Origin: Candidatus Bathyarchaeota archaeon
GTDB lineage: Archaea; Thermoproteota; Bathyarchaeia; Bathyarchaeales; B26-1
NCBI GenBank assembly: GCA_003662645.1
Contig: QMYL01000054.1
Location: 1 to 6,600, forward strand
Direction: 5' to 3'
Length of the DNA stretch: 6,600 nt
Positions 1 to 4,965 of this stretch are shown piece after piece. The notes under the pieces are model-generated. The model did not search any database and was not told where the DNA came from. It was given only the letters and a program-made list of their open reading frames with translations. The stretch's first letter is position 1. Each line of letters begins with the position of its first letter. The translations under genes and the position numbers were made by a program.

Positions 1-33
1 TTCTAATTGTGGAGCACTGCTCCACAATTAGAA
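1..33. repeat. 33-bp perfect palindrome, 16-bp arms around one base
   Basis: Bases 1-16 (TTCTAATTGTGGAGCA) are the exact reverse complement of bases 18-33, with a single C at 17 between them. As RNA it would fold into a stem of about 15 bp with a 3-nt loop. It starts at the window edge, so the arms may extend further left; base 34 is T. It lies 21 bp beyond the 3' end of the minus-strand tRNA-Ala, so it could act as a termination or processing hairpin. It could equally be the end of a mobile element, a dimeric protein-binding site, or an assembly fold-back. No U-tract follows it on either strand inside the window. The symmetry is directly visible; the role is unknown. Confidence 0.9.
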
Positions 34-54
34 TGGGCTTCTTTCGGCCAGAGG

Positions 55-132
55 TGGTGGACCGGGCGGGATTTGAACCCGCGACCTCCGCCGTGCGAGG
101 GCGGCATTCATTCCAGACTGAACTACCGGCCC
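55..132 (-). tRNA. tRNA-Ala (anticodon CGC), CCA encoded
   Basis: The minus strand folds into a full cloverleaf. The acceptor stem is GGGCCGG (132-126) paired with CCGGTCC (65-59). The D stem is GTTC/GAAT. The anticodon stem is CCGCC/GGCGG around the loop CTCGCAC, giving anticodon CGC, which reads the Ala codon GCG. The T stem is GCGGG/CCCGC with loop TTCAAAT. The third acceptor pair is G3:U70, the classic alanyl-tRNA synthetase identity element, and the discriminator is A73 (position 58). CCA is encoded at 57-55. No intron is present: the body without CCA is 75 nt. A TATA-like box lies about 24 bp upstream. It is an ordinary, apparently functional gene. Confidence 0.97.
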
Positions 133-151
133 AACCTTCCGGTGTGTAGCT

Positions 152-160
152 CTATTTAAT
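152..160 (-). promoter_or_regulatory. TATA-like box for tRNA-Ala
   Basis: On the minus strand the sequence reads ATTAAATAG, centred about 24 bp upstream of the first tRNA base. That is the usual archaeal TATA-to-start spacing. It is assigned by spacing and AT-richness only. Confidence 0.5.
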
Positions 161-229
161 GATTTTCAGGGGACGATTTAACCTTTATTGCGGTTCATCG
201 TCTAATTCTTGAACAGAAGATGTATCGGC

Positions 230-238
230 TTATTATAT
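230..238 (+). promoter_or_regulatory. TATA-like box before the tRNA-like fragment
   Basis: The plus strand reads TTATTATAT, centred about 20-24 bp before the tRNA-like sequence that begins near 254. This matches the TATA spacing of the intact tRNA-Ala. It suggests that the fragment keeps the promoter of the tRNA gene it came from and might still be transcribed. Confidence 0.35.
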
Positions 239-253
239 TCTTGAAAGTATTGT

Positions 254-291
254 CGGGCGGTAGCTCAGCTTGGTAGACCTCTGAGCTACCG
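254..291 (+). pseudogene. tRNA 5'-end fragment forming an 11-bp inverted repeat
   Basis: CGGGCGG followed by TAGCTCAGCTTGGTAGA matches a tRNA 5' half: acceptor strand, T8-A9, D stem with the A14 and GG18-19 landmarks, and A21. The match breaks after about position 23, because C sits where G24 should pair with C11. No matching anticodon arm, T arm or 3' acceptor strand follows. Instead CGGTAGCTCAG (258-268) is repeated exactly in inverted form as CTGAGCTACCG (281-291), so the segment folds into an 11-bp hairpin with a 12-nt loop. Possible origins are a tRNA truncated by an integration or deletion with a snap-back duplication, or a small structured RNA of unknown type. A split-tRNA 5' half is possible in principle in archaea but unsupported here. 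Confidence 0.45.
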
Positions 292-390
292 TTGGTGGCA
301 GCTGGATTTGTGGCACATCCATCCTACTAAGCATATGTGCAAATGGAGGTGTCGGTTTCAAATTAGGTATCTTGCCCGCCTAACTATCTC

Positions 391-600
391 TTATACTCTT
401 TTGCTTATTCTTAACAGTTGTAGGATCCATTCGACAGCGTCTCCGTGGTGGAGTGTGTATGAGTCTGCTCCTTTTGGCCTCCACATCCATTCTTGTGTTG
501 TTGGGTCCATATATGCTGGGTCTAGTATTGGTTTTGGCTTCCGCTGATACCGTTTATTGCTGTTATAAAAAGGCTCCGTATGGATATTCCATGTATTCAA
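391..600 (-). pseudogene. Possible remnant of a protein gene (unrecognised)
   Basis: A 69-codon minus-strand frame begins at TTG 600 and ends in TAA. It is preceded only three codons upstream by an in-frame TAG, and no ribosome binding site is evident. Its translation contains a protein-like, Pro/Trp/Tyr-rich stretch (for example KPKPILDPAYMDPTTQEW at about residues 21-38). Further upstream on the same strand, about 610-700, short open pieces occur in alternating frames. This is the pattern expected of a gene broken by frameshifts and stops. I do not recognise the family; a decayed mobile-element protein is possible but unproven. It may also be chance, since the plus strand in this stretch is also open for 79 codons with an even less protein-like translation. 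Confidence 0.2.
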
Positions 601-705
601 CTTCAGCTACTCATCGTTGCGTTCAATAGGGTTGCTTCGATTGGTAGCATCGTGTCGTTATGCCACTCTCTTGTGCATTTCCGTGATCAATCAGTATGTT
701 TATGA

Positions 706-888
706 CATGTGGACGGCAAGATAGAGCTGATACTGACCCATGGATGCACAACCATAAACCTCCATGATAGATTTATGTCGTGAAGGGTGAAAGGGTCGAG
801 GATGTATGGAGATAACGGCGAGGGGTAAGTTCCAATAGAGCTGGAAGCCAAAAACTTTAAGTCGATCAATAATCCTTTAACCTTAAAG
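706..888 (+). pseudogene. Broken reading frame before the URO-D-like gene
   Basis: One plus-strand frame runs from 706 to 888 with only two early stops (TGA 781-783 and TAA 826-828). Its segments are protein-like: VDGKIELILTHGCTTINLHD from 709, a Gly-rich middle, then VPIELEAKNFKSI from 829. This could be the 3' remnant of a gene that once stood before the present one. The first segment faintly recalls the beta-sheet domain of Gfo/Idh/MocA-type sugar oxidoreductases, but that is a guess from a few residues. It is not in frame with the ATG at 890. A chance open stretch is quite possible. Confidence 0.15.
852..888 (+). promoter_or_regulatory. Promoter/operator-like region with three CTTTAA units
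   Basis: CTTTAA occurs at 855-860 and again at 875-880, exactly 20 bp apart. The second copy forms a perfect palindrome with TTAAAG at 883-888, separated by CC. The first copy lies about 30 bp before the ATG at 890, where an archaeal TATA box would place transcription start close to the start codon, implying a leaderless or nearly leaderless mRNA. The palindrome over the expected start would suit a repressor site. Box and operator assignments are inferred from spacing and symmetry alone. Confidence 0.35.
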
Positions 889-889
889 T

Positions 890-2038
890 ATGAACCAAAG
901 GGAGAGATTCCTCGAGGTAGCCCTCTTCGGGAACCCAGACAAGATACCGCTCAACGTAGGCGATGTTAGACCAGCTACAAAGAGGAGCTGGGTGAAGCAG
1001 GGGCTACCGGAAGGTGTAAACGTGATAGACTACTTAAAGATAAGAGAGTGCACCCTTGGAACGAGGGGTATAACCTCATATCCAAGTGAGGGTTTTGAGT
1101 GGAGTCCAAGCCAGCACGCCGTCAACCTGGGCCCCATACCACCCTTCGAGTACAAGATACTACACGAGGATGAGAGGTACCGTATCTGGGTCGATAGCCT
1201 GGGCGTAACCCAACTCGGCTTCCAAGACGACTGGAAGCACGGATGGAGTGGCTTCGCAACCAGGGTCTTCATGGATTTCCCGGTCAAGAATTGGAAGGAT
1301 TTCGAGGAGATTAAGAAGAGGTATAACCCAAGAGACCCACGCAGATACCCGAAGAACTGGGATAGGATAGCCAAGGCCTACAAGAAAAGGGACTTCCCGC
1401 TTTGCATCTTGATTAGGGGCCCCTTCTGGTGGACCAGGGATATGGTTGGTTTGAAGGGGATAGCAACCGGGATCTATAGAGAACCCGAACTCATAAAGGA
1501 GATAATGGACTTCTGCGCCGAGTTCCACATAGAGACCCTACATAGAGCCCTAGATGACATAGGGGGAGAATATGTGATCCTAAACGAGGATATGGGCTAC
1601 AAGAAGGGGCCGATGATTGGGCCAGAGGCCGTGAAGAAGTTTATGGGTGAAGCCTATAGGGAGCTCGTCAAGTTCTTCAACGACCACGGGATAAAGGTGA
1701 TACTGATCGACAGCGACGGGAACGTTGAACCGCTCATACCGGTATGGCTCGAGCTCGGGATAAACGGGATAACGCCCTGCGAGGTAGCCGCAGATATGGA
1801 TGTGGTAAAACTCGGGAGGCAATATCCAAACCTAATACTGATGGGTGGAATAGACAAGAGGGAGCTCGCCAAAGGTAAGGAAGCGATAGAGAGGGAGCTC
1901 ATGTATAGGGTTCCACCCCTCGTGGAGAGGAAGGGCTACTTCCCAGGAGTAGATCATGCCGTTCCACCGGACATATCCCTAGAGAACTTCAAATACTTCG
2001 TCTCGTTGCTGATGAAGCTCTGCGGATGGGAGGATTGA
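890..2038 (+). CDS. Uroporphyrinogen-decarboxylase-fold (URO-D family) protein
   Basis: The 382-residue protein has the layout of the COG0407 URO-D/MtaA/CmuA superfamily. It has an N-terminal NQRERFLEVALFGNPDKIP (2-20), a FPVKNWKDFEEIKKRY segment (130-145), a central NEDMGYKKGPMIGPE stretch (232-246), DSDGN (274-278), LMGGIDKREL (317-326) and a C-terminal GVDHAVPPDIS (353-363). True HemE decarboxylates uroporphyrinogen III, whereas MtaA/CmuA-type members transfer methyl groups to thiols or corrinoid proteins with a His-x-Cys...Cys zinc site. Here that site appears to read Asp-Ser-Asp (274-276) with His356 near the last position, so a standard methyltransferase zinc site is not seen. Many relatives of this divergent type sit in carbohydrate loci with no known reaction. 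The start is ATG 890: an in-frame TAA lies 4 bp upstream. There is no Shine-Dalgarno site, consistent with a leaderless transcript. It converges with the DUF2961 gene with 2 bp between stops. The family call is firm; the substrate is unknown. Confidence 0.88.
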   Translation: MNQRERFLEVALFGNPDKIPLNVGDVRPATKRSWVKQGLPEGVNVIDYLKIRECTLGTRGITSYPSEGFEWSPSQHAVNLGPIPPFEYKILHEDERYRIWVDSLGVTQLGFQDDWKHGWSGFATRVFMDFPVKNWKDFEEIKKRYNPRDPRRYPKNWDRIAKAYKKRDFPLCILIRGPFWWTRDMVGLKGIATGIYREPELIKEIMDFCAEFHIETLHRALDDIGGEYVILNEDMGYKKGPMIGPEAVKKFMGEAYRELVKFFNDHGIKVILIDSDGNVEPLIPVWLELGINGITPCEVAADMDVVKLGRQYPNLILMGGIDKRELAKGKEAIERELMYRVPPLVERKGYFPGVDHAVPPDISLENFKYFVSLLMKLCGWED

Positions 2039-2040
2039 AC

Positions 2041-3129
2041 TCACTTCTTTGGTGTGTACAGCTCCTCGTTCGGTCTTGGAAGCCTCTCCTCAACTGGTGG
2101 AAGCTCCGGCCCGCCCCTTTTAGGTTCTGAGAGGTAATAGTACGCCGTACTCGAGTAGTCGTTGCTGAGCCTATTCGCATGCCCATGCTCTATCGTGACG
2201 AGTATGCTCTTATGGAACCTTATCGGGTCCTCTATGTAGTAGCGGTAGACCGTCTGCTTACCCTTCCAGGGCCAGTCCTTTGTCCCGCTGTATAGTATGA
2301 CCCCATGGTAGGGGGCGTTGTACTCCTCCCTCGGGCCATAGGCGCAGTTGAACCAGTCCTCGGTTCCAGTTCCATGTATCGATGGTGGCCACCTCTCCCC
2401 ATCTATGAAGATCATGTCGTCGCCCTCGCCGTACCAGTCGTTCGGGTTCCTGTGGAAGCAGTCTATGTCGAGGTGTGCACCGCAGTAGATCCCGTTTCCA
2501 TAGGCCTCGAGGATAATGTAGTTTCCTTTCCCATCCCTGTTGTAGTAGCGTGGATCCTTCTCCATGGAATCCCAGTCCAGGCGGTCTAGGTAGGCCCATC
2601 CCTTAGTGTCGGCCTCACGCCTCCACTGGACATGGAAGTAGGCGAGTCCTTCAACGGCATCCTCCGATCTGTACCTCTCATAATCGATGTGGAAGTAGTG
2701 GTTGTAAGCCTCCTCACCCTCATTCTCAACCTCTATGAGAGCTCTCTCCTTAAAGGGCATCGGCCACCACGAGTTGAAGCCTTTACCACTCTGTGGGCTC
2801 ATCTGGAGCGGGAGGGATATGAAGTTCTTCCGGATCCCGTGTCCCATACCGAAGAAGTCACCTATCGGACACTCAACGCTCGGCTCTCCGCACTCATCCC
2901 AGTATATGCGTAGGACTATACGACGCAGATAATCCTCCCTCGGTATCCCCAGGGTCATCCAGATGTGCTTTATGCATCCCGGACCCTCTACCTCCGCTAG
3001 GGTTCTCCTCTCACCCCCACCTATCCTGAAGAAGTCGCGGTTTCCACCAGTCCTATCATAGCTCGAGACCCTATGGCTTGTATAATCCCTCAGGCGGGGA
3101 AGGGATGCCAAACTCGAATACCCAATCAT
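2041..3129 (-). CDS. DUF2961 family protein (GH172-type glycoside hydrolase)
   Basis: This 362-residue protein carries the DUF2961 signatures: SYDRTGGN near the N-terminus (23-30), a VEGPGCIKHIWMT strand (48-59), DFFGMGHG (91-98), WYGEGDDMIFIDGE (232-245) and GTGTEDWF (253-260). DUF2961 is now CAZy family GH172, a jelly-roll fold that assembles into trimers or hexamers. Characterised members act on alpha-D-fructofuranosides and D-arabinofuranosides with two catalytic glutamates. The Glu residues in the DGE and GTGTED motifs are the visible candidates, but I did not align them to a structure. No signal peptide or membrane segment is seen, so the enzyme should be cytoplasmic and act on imported or internal sugars. 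It lies 44 bp downstream of pdxA on the same strand and may share its transcript, although a TATA-like sequence follows the pdxA stop. Length is normal for the family and no damage is seen. Family assignment is strong; sugar specificity is unknown. Confidence 0.9.
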   Translation of the reverse strand: MIGYSSLASLPRLRDYTSHRVSSYDRTGGNRDFFRIGGGERRTLAEVEGPGCIKHIWMTLGIPREDYLRRIVLRIYWDECGEPSVECPIGDFFGMGHGIRKNFISLPLQMSPQSGKGFNSWWPMPFKERALIEVENEGEEAYNHYFHIDYERYRSEDAVEGLAYFHVQWRREADTKGWAYLDRLDWDSMEKDPRYYNRDGKGNYIILEAYGNGIYCGAHLDIDCFHRNPNDWYGEGDDMIFIDGERWPPSIHGTGTEDWFNCAYGPREEYNAPYHGVILYSGTKDWPWKGKQTVYRYYIEDPIRFHKSILVTIEHGHANRLSNDYSSTAYYYLSEPKRGGPELPPVEERLPRPNEELYTPKK

Positions 3130-3163
3130 AAGGAACCCCCCAACCGTTCATCTCTCCAGTAAT

Positions 3164-3171
3164 GATATAAG
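3164..3171 (-). promoter_or_regulatory. TATA-like box before the DUF2961 gene
   Basis: The minus strand reads CTTATATC immediately after the pdxA stop codon. It predicts a transcription start near 3140-3145, a short leader before ATG 3129. It could give the hydrolase a promoter of its own in addition to read-through from pdxA. Weak evidence from spacing only. Confidence 0.35.
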
Positions 3172-3173
3172 CC

Positions 3174-4184
3174 TTATGACGTGGTGCTCCTAACCTTCAA
3201 TGCGAGTTCAGCGGCCAGTTTGATGGCCTCCTCCATGCTTCTAGGGTTCGCAATGCCCCTGCCAGCTATATCGAAGGCCGTTCCATGATCAACCGATGTC
3301 CTAACGAAGGGGAGGCCTAGAGTAACCGAGACGGTCCCGTAGAAGTCGCGTGTCTTTGCTGCTATATGCCCCTGGTCATGGTAGAGCGAGAGAACGGCGT
3401 CATACCTTCCCTCCAGGGCTTGATGGAAGACTGAATCAGCCGGTATTGGACCGTAAACATCGATGCCCATACCCCTCAACTCACTAACCGCAGGCTTTAT
3501 CTCCTTCTCCTCCTCATCACCGATCAAGCCTCCATCGCTGGCGTGGGGGTTTAGGGCGGCCACAGCGATGCGCGGCCTCTCAATTCCCATCCTCCGCATT
3601 TCACGATTTATCCTCAAAACGATATTTACGATCCTACCTTTCTTCACAGCCCGTATGGCCTCGATCAGTGGAAGGTGCCTCGTCAGGAAGAATATCCTGA
3701 CGCCTTGAACCCAGAACATCGTCAACGGTTCCTCAACTCCAGCTAAGGCTCCGATGAGCTCGGTGTGGCCTATGTATTTACATCCAGCCAAGCGTATGGC
3801 CCTCTTACTTATTGGGGCCGTCACTATAGCGTCGAGTTCACCCCTTAGTGCGTACTTTACAGCTTGCTCTATGTAGTCGAGTGATGCCCTGCCAGCCTCC
3901 GCGGAGACCTCCCCAATCCTTAAATTGTCCAAGTCCACATTCTTTAAGTCTATAACCTCGATCACCCTGAACCTTCCTTGGGCGCTTCTGGGAGAACTCA
4001 GAGCCTTAAATTCAACCTTTAAACCTAAACGATCAGCCGTCTTCTCTAGTAGGTTTAAGTCCCCTATCAAGACCGGCTTACAGAGCGTGTATATCTCATT
4101 CCTCATTAGGGATTTTACTGATACCTCCGGTCCGATTCCAGCTGGATCTCCTATCGTTACACCTACCGTTGGTCTGTCTTCCAC
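3174..4184 (-). CDS. pdxA: PdxA-family 4-phospho-hydroxyacid dehydrogenase
   Basis: The protein is a PdxA-fold NAD-dependent, metal-dependent oxidative decarboxylase. Numbering from the GTG at 4184 (336 aa; E. coli PdxA has 329), it has GDPAGIGPE (12-20), GHTEL (139-143), THLPL-like RHLPL with His170, NPHASDGG with His214, YHDQGH with His269, and LGLPFVRTSVDHGTAFDIAG near the end. The three His residues match the metal ligands of E. coli PdxA. E. coli PdxA makes pyridoxine from 4-phosphohydroxy-threonine, while the PdxA2 branch oxidises 4-phospho-D-threonate or 4-phospho-D-erythronate. Archaea generally make PLP with PdxS/PdxT, so a catabolic role is more likely here. The start is uncertain. 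A TTG at 4223 overlaps the regulator's stop but has poor upstream pairing and adds 13 residues. A GGAGG site at 4201-4197 lies 10-13 bp before TTG 4187 and GTG 4184, which also fit the family length. It probably forms an operon with the upstream regulator. Confidence 0.9.
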   Translation of the reverse strand: MEDRPTVGVTIGDPAGIGPEVSVKSLMRNEIYTLCKPVLIGDLNLLEKTADRLGLKVEFKALSSPRSAQGRFRVIEVIDLKNVDLDNLRIGEVSAEAGRASLDYIEQAVKYALRGELDAIVTAPISKRAIRLAGCKYIGHTELIGALAGVEEPLTMFWVQGVRIFFLTRHLPLIEAIRAVKKGRIVNIVLRINREMRRMGIERPRIAVAALNPHASDGGLIGDEEEKEIKPAVSELRGMGIDVYGPIPADSVFHQALEGRYDAVLSLYHDQGHIAAKTRDFYGTVSVTLGLPFVRTSVDHGTAFDIAGRGIANPRSMEEAIKLAAELALKVRSTTS

Positions 4185-4219
4185 CAAGCCCAAGATCCCT
4201 CCCGATACCAAGAATCCAT

Positions 4220-4873
4220 TCAACCTTTCAAGAGCTCTATCGCCGCCGTCTTGGCTCCAACCTCAGCTGTCCTCTCATCCATCGCGCTCCCAATTATTAT
4301 CACATCATCCTCGGACGGGTTAAGCTCAATTATCAAGGTTCTACACACAGCTTTGACCTCAGAATTCTCCAGAATGTCATCGGCCAAACCGGGTATGGTG
4401 AGTCTACCACCCTTGAATAGCAGTGTAGTCGCCCCGAGGGCTCCAGCCTTGATGGCTGCATCCCTCTGTTCAACCCCATACCTGACGTTGGCTGAGGAGC
4501 CCCTAACAAGGACAGCCACATTGTGCGGTCCAACCGTTAGAGGGCTCTCTGGTACGCTCACAGCACCGCTTATCCTGTCCGTCACATCTGCGAGTATGCT
4601 CCTCCCCAGCTCTGACAGGGTGATGCCGGACCTTGATACCTCGATTAAACCCTCCCTCTTCAGGTGTCTGATGAGCGTTCTTATGGTGCCCTCACCCAAC
4701 CCCAGAATCCTCGAGAGGCGTATCCTGCCAACCGAACCTTCCTCACCTATAACCTCCAGAGCCTTTAGTATGTGCGCCTCTATGAAGGAGGGAGTCCTCC
4801 CGGGGGCTATCTTACCCGCAACTCTCTCTATCAACTTTAAGGGCTCCAAGGCTGAGGCTTCCATACAGTTCAT
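4220..4873 (-). CDS. Winged-helix / DUF4443 archaeal transcriptional regulator
   Basis: The 217-residue protein has two parts. Residues about 28-95 form a winged helix-turn-helix (LSRILGLGEGTIRTLIRHL at 53-71, then GLIEVSRSGITLSELG). Residues about 112-212 match the archaeal DUF4443 domain, with the GPHNVAVLVRG stretch (115-125), VEQRDAAIKAGALGATTLLF (134-153) and IIGSAMDERT (193-202). The domain looks like a small-molecule sensor, but no ligand is known to me. ATG 4873 is the first good start; ATG at codon 4 is an alternative. The stop codon lies next to or overlaps the possible upstream start of pdxA, so the two genes are co-transcribed. A regulator heading a catabolic operon suggests local control by a pathway intermediate. 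It is divergent from the Thg1 gene and shares its 80-92 bp promoter region. Confidence 0.75.
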   Translation of the reverse strand: MNCMEASALEPLKLIERVAGKIAPGRTPSFIEAHILKALEVIGEEGSVGRIRLSRILGLGEGTIRTLIRHLKREGLIEVSRSGITLSELGRSILADVTDRISGAVSVPESPLTVGPHNVAVLVRGSSANVRYGVEQRDAAIKAGALGATTLLFKGGRLTIPGLADDILENSEVKAVCRTLIIELNPSEDDVIIIGSAMDERTAEVGAKTAAIELLKG

Positions 4874-4883
4874 TAATCAATGA

Positions 4884-4930
4884 TAGGCGATAGAATATTG
4901 GTAAGACCAGTTTATATTTGTGATAGCTCC
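4884..4930. promoter_or_regulatory. Divergent promoter region (regulator / Thg1 gene)
   Basis: The gap between the two divergent genes contains GTTTATATTTG at 4910-4920, TATA-like on both strands (AAATATAAA on the minus strand). On the plus strand it predicts a start near 4940, about 25 nt before the Thg1 ATG at 4966. On the minus strand it predicts a start near 4890, about 17 nt before ATG 4873. A second AT-rich patch, AATATT, lies at 4894-4899. The pentamer GATAG recurs at 4882-4886, 4889-4893 and 4922-4926 and could be part of an operator. All of this is inferred from sequence alone. Confidence 0.4.
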
Positions 4931-4951
4931 ACACCTCTCTGTTTGGGATGT

Positions 4952-4957
4952 AGGTGA
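4952..4957 (+). promoter_or_regulatory. Ribosome binding site AGGTGA that sets the Thg1 start
   Basis: AGGTGA is a perfect match to the archaeal anti-Shine-Dalgarno core and lies 8 bp before ATG 4966. It contains the alternative GTG at 4954, which has no comparable site of its own. The true start is therefore probably 4966. Confidence 0.65.
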
Positions 4958-4965
4958 CAACCGAG

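Larger units (their letters stand above)
133..889. other. Gene-poor stretch of about 750 bp with decayed pieces
   Basis: No intact, convincing protein gene or complete structural RNA is seen between the tRNA-Ala and the first CDS. The base composition is more AT-rich than the neighbouring genes, and the plus strand is notably T-rich between about 360 and 660. Contents seen are a TATA-like box plus a tRNA 5'-end fragment with an inverted repeat (230-291), an open minus-strand frame at 391-600 with protein-like segments in shifted frames upstream, a broken plus-strand frame at 706-888, and the promoter/operator area of the next gene. Together these look like a rearranged, decaying insertion zone beside a tRNA gene. 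No terminal repeats or recognisable transposase or integrase were found. Confidence 0.5.

Noticed and set aside
190..222. Weak inverted repeats (GTTCA/TGAAC; CATCGTCT/AGAAGATG)
   Set aside because: The arms are short or mismatched and the two candidate hairpins are mutually exclusive. No T-tract follows. Not above chance for AT-rich sequence.
252..380. An intron-containing tRNA running from GTCGGGCGG to GCCCGCC, with TTTCAAATT as T loop
   Set aside because: Only five bases of the ends pair (CGGGC with GCCCG) and in the wrong register for an acceptor stem. The supposed T stem does not pair, and no anticodon arm can be formed.
308..547. Plus-strand 79-codon open frame
   Set aside because: The translation is rich in Cys, His, Ile and Ser with no family-like pattern, there is no ribosome binding site or promoter, and it overlaps the minus-strand frame. 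It looks like chance.
4251..4883. Plus-strand 210-codon open frame opposite the DUF4443 gene
   Set aside because: It is the antisense shadow of a gene with clear domain motifs and a promoter. The Ser/Leu/Pro-rich translation is typical of such shadows.
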